Assembly: GCA_024195585.1 (NCBI GenBank)
Contig: SWBL01000147.1
Coordinates: 1-64,000 of the forward strand
Reading direction: 5' to 3'
Length of the DNA: 64,000 nt
Source: Aureobasidium sp. EXF-3400
Taxonomy: Eukaryota; Ascomycota; Dothideomycetes; Dothideales; Saccotheciaceae
The notes beneath the pieces are model-generated. The model saw only the letters and a program-made list of their open reading frames with translations, was not told the origin of the DNA and ran no database searches. Positions 11,112-21,803 of this stretch are shown here, piece after piece. The translations under genes and the position numbers were made by a program. The stretch's first letter is position 1. Every line of letters starts with the position of its first letter.

Positions 11112-12129
11112 ATGAAGGACCTCACGACAGAGAACATTACCGAGAATGTTCATGCTATCAACAGCCAATGTAAAAATCCTAGGACGAGGTACATCTTCGA
11201 ACGTCTAGTTTCTCACATGCATGACTTTGCGAGAGAAACACGACTATCTACCGACGAATGGATGACTGGACTGGACTTTCTGACGGATGTTGGCCAAATT
11301 AGCACGGATCTGAGGAGGGAGATGATCCTACTATCAGACACCCTAGGACTGAGTGCTCTGGTTGATTCAATCGATCACCCACGCACTGGAAAATCGACTG
11401 AGGGAACAGTCCTTGGGCCTTTCCATACTCATGACGCACGTGAAGTAGAGAACGGTTACGCAATTCACAAGGACCCTGACGGTACCCCTTTGCTGGTTCT
11501 CTGTACTGTAAAGGATACTGAGGGCAACTCGCTCGAAGGTGTCCAGGTCGATGTCTGGGAAGGTGACTCGCATGGAAACTATGATGTCCAGTACCCAGAC
11601 AGAGACGGGCCGGACGGTAGAGGCATCTTGTTCTCCAAGCAGGATGGAACCTTCTGGTTCAAAGCGGTCAAGCCAGTGTCCTACCCGATACCCATGGACG
11701 GACCCGTCTTCAGCATGCTCCAAATGCTGGGCAGACACCCAAACCGACCAGGTCATGTCCATTTCTTGCTAAGAAAGGATAGTTTTGATCCTCTCATCAC
11801 GTAAGTATTGATCGCTAGGAATGTGCTTAAGAGTCGTCTGCTGACAGAAATACAGCGCTTTGTACCCTCGAGGCGATCCATACGAGTCTTCTGATCCTGT
11901 GTTCGGCGTCAAAGATTCCCTCATCGTAGATTTATCAAAGGTGACGGACCCAGAAATGGCGAAGAAGTACGAAGTTGAGGAGGGAACCGCTCTCTTGACC
12001 TACGACTTCGTGTTGGTGACGGTGAAGGAGACATTGAAGCTGCGCAAGGAAAAGGCTGAAGAAGCCATCAAGAAGATGGGAAGAAGCATGGAGGATTTCC
12101 AAGGGCTGCCCATATTGGATGTGGACTGA
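11112..12129 (+). CDS. Intradiol ring-cleavage dioxygenase (catechol/hydroxyquinol 1,2-dioxygenase type)
   Basis: Non-heme Fe(III) enzyme that opens catechol-type rings between the two hydroxyls to give muconate-type products for the 3-oxoadipate route. Exons 11112-11800 and 11856-12129 give 320 aa. The N-terminal dimerisation domain (about residues 1-95) is followed by the beta-barrel domain. The four iron ligands are in place: Tyr157 (GNYDVQYPD), Tyr191 (VSYPIPMDG), and His215 and His217 in LGRHPNRPGHVHF. The C-terminal part continues with ALYPRGDPYESSDPVFGVK, as in the hydroxyquinol/catechol enzymes. No signal peptide, so cytosolic. Divergent partner of the P450. Confidence 0.93.
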
Positions 12130-14531
12130 TCTTGATGACGCTGTAGAGCATTCGTGTACACCATCAGCTGTCAGTCAAATCTCGATGATGAAGGCGGAGG
12201 TGTTTCGTCAAATACTGATCTACCAGTCCATCGAGACCGGATGCTGATACTCGTACATGCTACTTTGTACTTAACATATGCTCCGTTAGTCATGGCACCT
12301 GGAAGACGAGCCGAATGGTTAGTGTTGAAGCGTAAGCCGAATGCAGGGCCAAATGCTCCCGAAACAACCATATAGAAAAGCGGTTCACTGCACCCCGCAC
12401 TCTTACCCGCCGCAGTACCAAATAAGAGCGGCTCCAGACTCCAGTACGATGGCTTCGTGTACCTGTCCAACCATACTGTACACTGGCACTCGGGTGCGTT
12501 TACGATATTCCACCCGTGTCCATCGCAGTTATAAAGTGGGACAACATGCGATGAGGATTCGAACGGAAGATCCGGGGGAGTGCATAGCACGCCAAGGGGG
12601 TGGCCTGACAGCGCTGACGCAGTCGGACAGAAAATCCAAGGGTCGCTGTTCAAGTGATGCTGGAGATGAGGTTATTGCTTGTAGGGTACCCCTTCCCAGA
12701 GGAGCGACGGACCAATGGCATGGCTCGAAAAGTCGAGCGGATCGAAGTATAAGAATGGTTTACACCACTTCTGGTGGTCGAATATGAGTCGGTTAGCGCC
12801 GAGGGAAGTGGCTGATCGAGGGCACGAGACCTCCGCCCAGAGAGCAGTTGCGCCGCCTCCGCATTTCGATCACGTCTGGCGCCTTCCTTATGTAGCCGTT
12901 CGAGCCTGCGCATGCCTACATATCTTCCTTCCACCTTCCAGATATTGCCAATCGTGCCTTTCTTTGAACCGCTTTCAAAGAGCCAAACCTCAAACAAACT
13001 CTCAAAGACCTCCCTCGCGTCAAAAAGATTTGCTGTCGACGGTCTCGACCAGCTGCGAAGGATCGGCGTTCTGCATCATCCGAAGTCTCCCCCACAACAA
13101 GGGGCCCGAGCAATCCAGAACATCTGTTCATTTCGCCCTTCTTCAAGTGCGGAGTCGCCTTGCAGTCCTATTCTTCGAGTCTTTGCCAGTTGAAGAGTTC
13201 AGAGACCGGCCATCCAACTCGAAGCTAGGGAGATCCGATCAACGTGCTGACTCGACCTCCACGTGCCGCGCGCTTCTCCACAAACATCGCAAATGATTTT
13301 TGGAGTATCTTGCTCTGTACAGGACCAACTCCATCGAAGTAATCTGTTGTGACCCGGAAACAAGGACCATGCGACTGTGATTCAAGGCGTTACATCGAAC
13401 CTGTAAGCGGAACTTCCTCGAAGCTCGAGTCGTTCGCCATGAAGCTTGCGACAGTCTGTATGGCGCTGACTGACTGGCAATAGGTATTTGAGAAGCTTCC
13501 ACAAGACTTGTTGTTAATGTTACAAATATTTCTCTTTTCGATCCTACTCTGTTTCGCTTAAGAGAGACAAACGCATTCAATAGGTGAGATTGTTTTACAT
13601 TGTCTTCAACCACCTGACTCGACTAACGTGTTTCCAACAGACACGATTAATAGATAAAAGGAAAAGGCTCGGATAAAGGCAATACAAGCGATCATTAGGT
13701 ATGTTTGTTTTCCGTTTTATTTCTTGATGCAGCACGCCAGCATCTGTAACTCAGGCTGTACGCACGACTCTCGCCTCGAGATCTGGTTGCCTGCTTCTGC
13801 CCACAGAGCGTATTGCCTGCTGGACGGCGCAGACTACGGCTTGAAGAAGCATGTGGCGTCAACGCCTCTTTGTATCGTGAACCTATATCTAACGTTGATG
13901 TGGCTGTCCAGAACATCACACAGACTTCTTCTCTTTCACGCGACCTCCTAGCTGGAACTGCTTTCCCCAAACAGATCTCGATACGTGTTGGCGCAGTCTT
14001 TGTGCTCGGCGTTTGCTCTTCACATCTGGCAACAGCGCAGAACCAGTGATCACCGCGCTGGCACTTCACTCGTAAGTTCCTATCAGTGCACATGCTCATG
14101 TTGTCGACCCTGCTTGAAAGCCTGGCTCCTGCCTGTTTCGGCGAACTCGACGTCGAGTGCACATCTACCACGATGGACCATCACTTGGAAAAAGAGGTCA
14201 TGCAAATGGCAGCTGACTCGATCAAGCAGGTACCATTCACTCCGGGGACGACATCATTCTTTCCGCCGACCAATCAAAACCTCATCGAGAGATTTGCCAT
14301 CTTTTGATCCAATTATCTTTCAGTGCAACCTCGCACAATACGCGTTCGCCTACTTGACAACTCCTTTCGAGTATTTCAAGATTTAGGGCGCCTTCATATC
14401 CTTTGTCTCACATCACAACAGCGTGACACGGATTCACCAGCTATATTCTCTTCTGGCAGCTCACTTTCCATCTGTCCAACGACACACAACAACCCTTCCC
14501 ACGACAGAATCTCGACAACCCAGAATCTACC
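12130..14531 (+). other. 2.4-kb non-coding stretch with several intron-like segments
   Basis: No convincing protein gene. The right half looks like a transcribed, spliced leader of the PSP1-domain gene: intron-like segments at 13403-13493 (GTAAGC to CAATAG), 13584-13640 (GTGAGA to CAACAG with a CTAAC branch site) and 13699-13732 (GTATGT to TGCAG, short). The left half (12130-13390) shows nothing I can name. An unannotated non-coding RNA is the alternative. Confidence 0.4.
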
Positions 14532-17000
14532 ATGGCGGCTAGCACCGTCAATCGCTCTGGCTTCGGTCCCACTGTAATCAGAGCAGACAAGATCAAGTTC
14601 GGTCGCTCGACACCGGACTCTGAGGCTTTCGCATCATCAGAGGACGAGCCCGATCTCTCGCACTCAGCTTCTTCAGTGCGTCCGACTGCCGCAGCAGGCG
14701 TCCGCAGGTCTTCGTTTCTCAGCGAGATCAAGTCCGGTGATTTGAGAAAGGCTTCCGTCACCGGTCCTGTCATGCCCACTGGATCCCAGCCTTCTACGCC
14801 CTCTGTCGAACACAATCCATGGACTTTTGGATCTACCCTTGGACGTGTTCCCTCGAACGGCTCGAACGGAGGCGCATGGGCTGCTCCCAACTCGATCTGG
14901 GGAGCGGATCGGAGAGAGCTACCGCTCAGGTTGAATGACGGAGCTCCCAGCTCATACCTGCCACAACAAAGCCCCGGCGTAGTCGACTCAACCGAATCTT
15001 TCCCTTTCAATATCCCACTACAGCCGATCCTGAAGACACACAGATCGCAATCTTACTCGGTTGGCCAACTTGAGACTGAAGCGGGGCTCAACAGCCCTGG
15101 TGCAGTGGGCACACCTCCAAGACCGCGCGCTGGTGTCCCAGGCTCAGGCTCTCAGTACCGTCCCATGCGTCCGAGTGGACTCGGAGAAACCGTCTACGCT
15201 GAGGGAAGACCTTTGGCACAGCTTAGCGAGGTCGAAGACGATGAAGATCAGGGAGTCTCTCTTGCTAGCTTGAGAGCACGTCAAGACCGTCAAGATCAAC
15301 TTTCAGATCTGAGCAATGCACTACTTCGCCAGGCTACTCACGAGAGCGCTCGCGCAAAGCACGGATCTGCGTCACTGGGTGCCTCAGCTGCAGAAGACGT
15401 TCGCCGTTCCATGTCTAACAACTACGTACAGTCTGGTGCCGAGTCCGCCATCGAAGATGATGATTCTGAACAACTCTACTCTGGACGAGCAAATCTCAGC
15501 CAATCTATGGCGCAAGACAGCAATCACCGTGGCATGTGGTCTACTTCCCTCGGCTTCGGTATGGACGATATCACCCAGAGTAGAAGACATTCGTTGGCAG
15601 ACATCCCGACTCGTCGCGGATCGCTCGTCAGTGGTCTATCCGGTCCAGCTTACACCAACACTGGTTCAACACTGGCTGTCATGCCTTATGGATCGGAAAA
15701 CGAGAGTAACAACAGAGACTACCGCCAGACCTCTCATGACCTTGAGACCAACATGACCGAATCTGACATGCAGCACAGAGCATACGCCCAAAACTACTTC
15801 TCTGGTGCAGCTACCGCTCACAGAAATCGTGCTGAGTCAACAAGCCTCAGTCTCCAAGGTCCCTACTCGTCAGTCACACCTGCAGGAAGTGTCTTTGGCC
15901 GTCAAGGTTGGAGTGCTCCGCTCTACATCGTCACCTTCAAGTGCTCGAGATCGGGCATTTTCTATATCCATGAAGGTACCGGTCTCGATGTCAAAGAAGG
16001 CGATCTGGTTATCGTCGAAGCAGATCGTGGACAAGACCTGGGAACCGTCACACACGCCAAGATCGACTGGCCAAGAGCAAAGGAAGCTCTAGAGAAGACC
16101 GGAGAGGATCACTACAAGTGGTTGATGATGTTTTCACGCCACAATCTCGCCTTGACAGACTCAGAAACACGTGGGCTCATGGCTTCAAATGGATCGGGTC
16201 ATGGAAGCATGCACAGAGACAGACCCTTGGAAGAGTACCCACCTGGCATGGGCGGACCTCCAGAGTTGCCACAAGAACCCACCAAGCCTAAGATGATCAA
16301 GCGTCTTGCTCAACCTCATGAGATTGCCAACCTTCGCGAGAAGGAAGGAAACGAAGCAAAGGCCAAGAGAATTGCCCAGCAGAAAGCGAGCGAGCACAAC
16401 CTCAAGATGGAGATTCTAGATGCCGAATTCCAACTCGATTGGAAGAAGCTCACTTTCTACTTCTACTCCACCGAGTACATCAACTTCAATCTTCTGGTCG
16501 GAGACCTGTTCAAGATCTACAAAACGCGCATCTGGCTGTCGGCCATCAACCCTGCCGCTTTCAGATCGCGTCCCAACCAGCCGCCCAGCTCTATAGGGCC
16601 CGGAGCTATTCAACCTGGCTCTTCGCCCAGAACCATGAACCCTACGGCATCCTCCTTCTTCGTGTCTCGCACAGGCAGCCGTTCGAACTACCCCGAGGAT
16701 GTTACTGGCGCAGCTCATGCTCAAGCATACAGTGAGATTCCTCTACAGAGTCAGGGACAGAACGGATCACGCAATGGCTTTGGCAGACCACAATACGTGG
16801 GTCCAACGTCTGGCGCTGCTGAACAACCTTGGTACATGGCAGTCAGTACCTATGGTCAGCAGGGCTTCGATGCACCATACGGCGGCACACCCTCTCCCTC
16901 GCATGAACTGGCCTTCAGACCAGCTCCTGCATTCGGTCAGAGCTTCCTGAGAAATGGCAACCGCCAGACACGTACTGGCGACTTCGGTCAAATGCGCTAG
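14532..17000 (+). CDS. PSP1 C-terminal domain protein
   Basis: 822-aa single-exon protein. The first 450 residues are disordered and rich in Ser, with many potential phosphosites. The conserved PSP1 domain starts near residue 460: APLYIVTFKCSRSGIFYI, then DVKEGDLVIVEADRGQDLGTV, an insert, and after IKRLAQPHEIANLREKEGNEAKAKRI the core motif around EILDAEFQLDWKKLTFYFYS with VGDLFKIYKTRIWLSAINP at its end. The tail is again low-complexity. In yeast PSP1 is a suppressor of DNA polymerase alpha mutations and its relatives are linked to RNA-binding/P-body factors; the molecular function is not settled. The start is in good context (ACCATGG). Confidence 0.88.
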   Translation: MAASTVNRSGFGPTVIRADKIKFGRSTPDSEAFASSEDEPDLSHSASSVRPTAAAGVRRSSFLSEIKSGDLRKASVTGPVMPTGSQPSTPSVEHNPWTFGSTLGRVPSNGSNGGAWAAPNSIWGADRRELPLRLNDGAPSSYLPQQSPGVVDSTESFPFNIPLQPILKTHRSQSYSVGQLETEAGLNSPGAVGTPPRPRAGVPGSGSQYRPMRPSGLGETVYAEGRPLAQLSEVEDDEDQGVSLASLRARQDRQDQLSDLSNALLRQATHESARAKHGSASLGASAAEDVRRSMSNNYVQSGAESAIEDDDSEQLYSGRANLSQSMAQDSNHRGMWSTSLGFGMDDITQSRRHSLADIPTRRGSLVSGLSGPAYTNTGSTLAVMPYGSENESNNRDYRQTSHDLETNMTESDMQHRAYAQNYFSGAATAHRNRAESTSLSLQGPYSSVTPAGSVFGRQGWSAPLYIVTFKCSRSGIFYIHEGTGLDVKEGDLVIVEADRGQDLGTVTHAKIDWPRAKEALEKTGEDHYKWLMMFSRHNLALTDSETRGLMASNGSGHGSMHRDRPLEEYPPGMGGPPELPQEPTKPKMIKRLAQPHEIANLREKEGNEAKAKRIAQQKASEHNLKMEILDAEFQLDWKKLTFYFYSTEYINFNLLVGDLFKIYKTRIWLSAINPAAFRSRPNQPPSSIGPGAIQPGSSPRTMNPTASSFFVSRTGSRSNYPEDVTGAAHAQAYSEIPLQSQGQNGSRNGFGRPQYVGPTSGAAEQPWYMAVSTYGQQGFDAPYGGTPSPSHELAFRPAPAFGQSFLRNGNRQTRTGDFGQMR

Positions 17001-17527
17001 AAGCCATGGCTTGCACTAGGTACTGATGATCTTTTACGAGCAGTGCTGCTGTCTAGACTGCAATGGGCGAGTCGGGAAAATACCCGAGTTATGAAGCGAG
17101 AATGCAGGAACCAAAAAGGTAGCGAAAAAAAGGAAAAGAAGCAGTCATGGAGACGGTAAAGGACGAATGGGTAGAGCGGGACTGGAAATGGACAGTTTGA
17201 ATTCTTTCACAAGAACTTTCTTTCACTCGATGTTGCTTTTTGATGATGCTCGAAGATGCAGAAAGGAGATTACTAGGGACAGCAAATATGGGACAAGACA
17301 GTACAGGTTGTATCAATAAATCAGGTAGTCATCAGTCACTCAACAAGGTTAGTCTTTAGATATTGCTCGGATAAGCAATATTTGCAGAGGAAATTGCCAT
17401 GCTTTCGTTCCTGCCTTGCGAGAAACAACTGTGCTTTGTGGCTTCTTTCAAGAACTCTACCAAGAACAAACAAGTCACAACACAATCAACTCATCTGACT
17501 CTCCAGACGTCTTAGAAGCAGAACAAT
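17001..17527 (+). other. Intergenic, 527 bp
   Basis: 3' flank of the PSP1-domain gene and leader of the next gene. I see no ORF, repeat or RNA gene. Confidence 0.5.
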
Positions 17528-18465
17528 ATGGCAAGAGGCAAACGCAAGGCTGAAGGTAAATACTTAAAGGTGACACAAAGCAGATTGATTGCTGACACGC
17601 GACGATAGCGACGCAATCACCAGATGGTAGATCATCCAAGCGCAGAGCAGATGCCGAAGACCTGGACGACCAAAGCGCATCCGAAGAGGAAGAAGACCAA
17701 GGCCGCCTCGAAAGTCAGCAGATGCTGCTGGTAGTTGATCGTCTCAAGCACAAAGACGACGGTTGGGTTGACAAGATGCGCCGGGCTGTCGACGACGACG
17801 AGGAGGCGCTCAACCAGATGCTTGAGAACAAGGAGCGCGAGCTGTAAGCCGCAGTTTGGTATCCATGCATATTCATGAACTGACACTCGTCCAGAGCGGA
17901 CCTTGACTCGCAGTTCCACAACGAAGTCCGCGCCCTCCTCACAGACGTCCTCGCTGGACCTGCTCCCAAGCAAAGAAAGAGCGCTTCCACCATCGATACT
18001 TTCTACCTCCGCCCTGCATACGAACATGCTCACCTTCTGTTCACCAAGTCAGAAGACCTCATCAACAACTACAAGCAAGCCGCCGAGTGGGTCGACTTGG
18101 GCAGACAAGAACTTCACACCGACCATCTCGAGGCTTTCGAAAAGGACAAGACCGATGCGGCCGAGATGCTCCAAGCTGGACAAGAGCTCGCCCTACGCCA
18201 GATCCAGCAGGTTCTGAAGAGACCAGATGACCATGCACCTGCACATAACAAGGATCAACCTCTCTTCACCGATCAGAAGCTTGACGATGTGGCTTCAATG
18301 TTCAAAGTCTTGCGTGACGAGTCCAAGGAAGAGATGGAAGGCATCGAATCTGAACAACCCGACAAGATCGATATGACCGATGGTCGTGGTCTCTTCCCGC
18401 TGATTCACAGCACCAAGAAAGGAGTCAAGAAGCTGGCTGGACATCTGTTTGTCGAAGAAGATTGA
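17528..18465 (+). CDS. Conserved-type hypothetical protein, charged and helical
   Basis: Exons 17528-17555, 17609-17843 and 17895-18465 give 277 aa. The protein opens with a short basic segment (MARGKRKAE, KRRADAED), suggesting nuclear localisation, then an acidic stretch (SEEEEDQ). Most of the rest is predicted helical and highly charged (NQMLENKEREL, RQELHTDHLEAFEKDKTDAAEMLQAGQEL). It ends with a basic patch, STKKGVKKLAGHLF. No domain that I recognise. The small first exon and the phase continuity across both introns support the model; the function is open. Confidence 0.7.
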
Positions 18466-18858
18466 TTGGCTTTACGATTGTCCACGTTGCTGCCTACCGG
18501 TATACCCTCCCGTTCTTCTTTTCAGCTCCAGGGCTTGTAAGCATGACTGGCTTGGCCTGCTTTTTCTCGCGAGATAGTTACAAGAAAGAACGAGAGGAGA
18601 GAAGAGGAGATGCTGAGGTCGGGATTTCTGTCGGGTAACCTTCCCGGTTCGGTCATGGTCCACAATGACGTTTTGCTTGTAGCTCGGTACACTGTCGCCC
18701 GACCTCATGCGGGAACTGTCACCCGAGGAACCTCTTCTGCTGTATATATTATTTGCTATAGCTTATTCTATCTCGCTACGCCAATTCGAATTACAAGCTA
18801 ATTTTCTACTGATTTTCCAATCACTTCCAAGGCCCACCCTATCACAGACCAATATTGC
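18466..18858 (+). other. Intergenic, 393 bp
   Basis: 3' flank and promoter of the SDR gene, with TATATATTATT near 18743 about 115 nt upstream of the start. No gene seen. Confidence 0.45.
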
Positions 18859-19853
18859 ATGCCCTTACACTCGAAGAACTACAACATGTCTGAACGCGAT
18901 GCTTTGTCTGCTCGAGTAATTCCATTCATGGAGCTATCAGATGGGTCAGATGCTTCATTGACCGCTCCTCCGCCACCATTACCTCATTATCTCAATGCTG
19001 AAGGGAGAGCTATGGCCCGTTTTGCTGTTGAAGGCAACGCTGTCAGTATGTGTTAATTACATGAAGCATGGTTACGGCGAGTTAGAAATGTGAGAATCTG
19101 ACACATCAACTAGTAACCGGAGGAGCTGGCACACTCGCCTTAGCAGCCGCCCGAGCACTCTTGGAACATGGACTATCCAACCTCACCCTCTTCGACCTTC
19201 GCTCCACCTTCGACACCTCAGACGAAGCCATAGAATCCCTACATACCGACTTCCCAACCGCCAAAATCATCTGCACAGCCGTCGACGTCACAGACGCCTC
19301 AGCTGTGATCGCTGCTTTCAATGCCGCAGCAGCCAGACACTCCATCGATATCCTACTCTGTTTCGCTGGCGTCGTAGGATGTGTTCACGCAATAGAAATG
19401 ACACCAGAGCAATGGCGTCGTACTCTTGACATCAACACCACTGGCTCTTTCCTCTGCGCTCAAGCTGCTGCAACTCACATGCGCAAGCAAAACACCGGCG
19501 GCAGTATTGTGTTTACGGCATCCATCAGTGGCCATCGCGTTAATTTCCCGCAGCCGCAAGTAGCGTATAATGTCAGTAAAGCTGCTGTGATCGCGATGAA
19601 AGATAGTCTGGCTGCGGAGTGGGCGAGATATGGTATTAGGGTTAATAGCATTAGTCCTGGGTATATGGATACGGTGTTGAATGAGGGCAAAGGGCTGGAG
19701 GAAGCCAGAGGGATTTGGGCGAGTAGGAATCCGATGGGGAGGATGGGGGCAGTGGGGGAATTGGACGGCGTTGTGGTCTTGTTGTGTTCGAGGGCGGGGA
19801 GTTATGTCAATGGAGCTGATTTTGTGGTTGATGGTGGTGCTACAGTGTTTTGA
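18859..19853 (+). CDS. Short-chain dehydrogenase/reductase, sorbose reductase/arabinitol dehydrogenase-like
   Basis: NAD(P)-dependent oxidoreductase of the classical SDR family. Exons 18859-19045 and 19114-19853 (68-nt intron) give 308 aa; an alternative start at 18886 removes nine residues. Seen: the cofactor turn VITGGAGTLA, formed across the intron; the acidic residue after strand 2 (TLFDLRS), which favours NAD(H); CFAGVVG in place of NNAG; the catalytic serine in TASISGHR; and the YNVSK catalytic pair followed by EWARYGIRVNSISPGYMDT. It ends GADFVVDGGATVF. The N-terminal 60 residues are an extension common in fungal polyol/ketose reductases. The substrate is inferred only from overall resemblance. 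Confidence 0.88.
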
Positions 19854-20855
19854 GAAGTCTATCGAGGAAGGTCTGTAGGTGAGTTATTCCAATGCCGATT
19901 TACATGAGGAAATCTACCCCTGTCCTGTTGCCTGTGATGGTGACCTTGATCGAGGAAGAGCCAGTGTCGTGGTGCTCGCCTCATAGAACATACGCAGGTC
20001 ATTCGTCTCTACGATAAGCTATTCAAGCACAGCACTCTAGCTCGATCTCACTGTATGAAGCTAGTTTCGACCGCGAAGTAGATGGTGTGAATGCGCTGGA
20101 GTCATAGTGATCTCGGTCTAGCTGGAAGCAAAAAGGTAAGGTCCATGAGAGACTCGAACTCTCAACCTCAAAGCACAACATCACATACTACCTTCTACCA
20201 CAGCACTGTTACGCAGTAAAAGACATACAGCAAGCACAGAAGAATAGTACGAGTCAACTAAAATGGCAAAAAAAGAGTGGAGCTTGTCTTGACCGACGAT
20301 TAATCCCAAACCGCCACCACTTTTGACCTTGTGTCCTGAGTCCTGTGGTGCACCAGGCGGGCACCTACTTTCAGTCAAGTTCAGGGCGAATCATTCCGCT
20401 ACACTAAGTACACGAAACTCTCCGGCTCCCCCATCTGATAGGATGGCTACTTTTTCTACTTATATAGCTTCACTACTGGATCGGATCCTTGGCGCGGGCA
20501 TGGATGAGGCAGCCATTGACGGAATGCAGATTTCACACTACCGGCGTGATGAAGGTCACTTGGGGTTATTGCCTTTTCGAATGATGATGGTTTGTTTATC
20601 GGTATGCAGTTGTTTGCGTCGTCCGCTTCCGGCTCGATGAGGACAAAGGAAGTTGTTCTTGAAATCTGTATGTTTCTTTGTCAACAACATTCTTGAACAT
20701 CTACCGCCGACCAAGTTCAGACAAAGGCTGTTTACTATCGAGCTCTATCTGATGAGGTATGATGGTTTGACTCTGTCCAGGCGTTTTTCAACCCCACCGT
20801 AACAGAGACCATATTAGCTCAACAGAAGTTCTTGCTTCGCATTGAAGCAGCGGCC
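19854..20855 (+). other. Intergenic, 1.0 kb, with a tRNA-like relic
   Basis: A minus-strand segment near 20141-20165 contains a perfect T-arm-like hairpin (5-bp stem GAGAG/CTCTC round TTCGAGT) with an A-box-like TGG stretch upstream, but no matching acceptor stem, so it is not a working tRNA. A 65-aa ORF at 20443-20640 is too weak to call. Confidence 0.4.
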
Positions 20856-21596
20856 ATGTTCTCGGATTTATCGATATCTGACAGCTCGATCAGGAGCAGT
20901 CCTCCACCACAGCCATCAAGCTTTCCAGCGTTCCAGAAGCTTCCCACGGAGCTCAAGCTCCTCATCTGCAAACATGCAGTAACACAACCCAAACCCATCG
21001 ACCTCAGCAAAAGATCCAATCAGCTACCTCTCAACATCACACACGTCTCTCAGTTGTTCCATAATGAAGGCAGTAAGCTCTACTACCGCGAGAACACTTT
21101 CCTGCTTCCCCTACCCAGCCGACTCAGCCGGGATCAAAACCTCCACTTGGACCAATGGCTTTGTGACGCTTCCACCACCGAGATTTGCAAGAAAATGGGC
21201 AAGATCGTTGTGCAGGTATCGCTGCCGCCGGATCGATCAAGTCTCGCCAATTTGCTCTTGCTGGCTACACACTTCAGCGATGTGTCCAGCGAAAAGGCAA
21301 GGAAGACAATCAAACTGCAACCATTCTTCACTGTACCAGCTGAGCTAGAGCTGATCATGCCTGTGACTCCTGTCGCAACGGAACTCGAAGCTCGAATCTC
21401 AAAAGCCTTCTGGAGCATTTATGATGGCAGTCTACAAGATCTGGCTAGAGGCACATACAAAATCGACTGGGTTGATGAGGAAGAGATGGAGATGAATTCT
21501 GGTTTACCTGTGCTTGAAAGATCTGTTGCTCTTGGACGCATATGCGAAGAGCTATGGCTGGCTATCATGAACGTATGGCACCCAGACTCGCAGTGA
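20856..21596 (+). CDS. F-box/2EXR-like protein
   Basis: 246-aa single-exon protein. After a short acidic leader comes the fungal 2EXR/F-box-like opening FQKLPTELKLLICKHAV followed by PKPIDLSKRSNQLPLNITHVSQLFHNEGSKLYYREN, the usual 'LPxELxxxI ... ILxVNRxxRxEAxxxYY' pattern of these proteins. The remainder has no motif I know. Such proteins are very numerous in Pezizomycotina and most have no defined role; adapter function in ubiquitin ligases is only an analogy. It is the first of three neighbouring genes with this type of N-terminus. The start at 20856 is the first true ATG. Confidence 0.75.
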   Translation: MFSDLSISDSSIRSSPPPQPSSFPAFQKLPTELKLLICKHAVTQPKPIDLSKRSNQLPLNITHVSQLFHNEGSKLYYRENTFLLPLPSRLSRDQNLHLDQWLCDASTTEICKKMGKIVVQVSLPPDRSSLANLLLLATHFSDVSSEKARKTIKLQPFFTVPAELELIMPVTPVATELEARISKAFWSIYDGSLQDLARGTYKIDWVDEEEMEMNSGLPVLERSVALGRICEELWLAIMNVWHPDSQ

Positions 21597-21803
21597 CGAT
21601 GCATTGTGGGTTGGATTGTACTGAACTTCTTTGTTTCTCCGGATGCATCGATCTTTTGTTCTCGGCGAGCATTTCTTCCCTCGAGGCCGGATTTGAACAT
21701 TTCTTTGTTACCAAGAATACACACTCGACAGAAGCACAACTATGGTGCTCTTATTCACTATCTGCCGCAGTTTACCATCGCTGCTGTCTACTATATCCCA
21801 ATC

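Noticed and set aside
12545..12575. GGATTCGAAC, a B-box-like sequence on the minus strand
   Set aside because: The bases next to the loop do not pair and no A-box lies at the right distance.
20141..20230. Possible minus-strand tRNA with a perfect T-arm
   Set aside because: The T stem and an A-box-like stretch are present, but the 3' acceptor ATGGACC has no partner upstream, so no cloverleaf forms. Kept only as a relic note.
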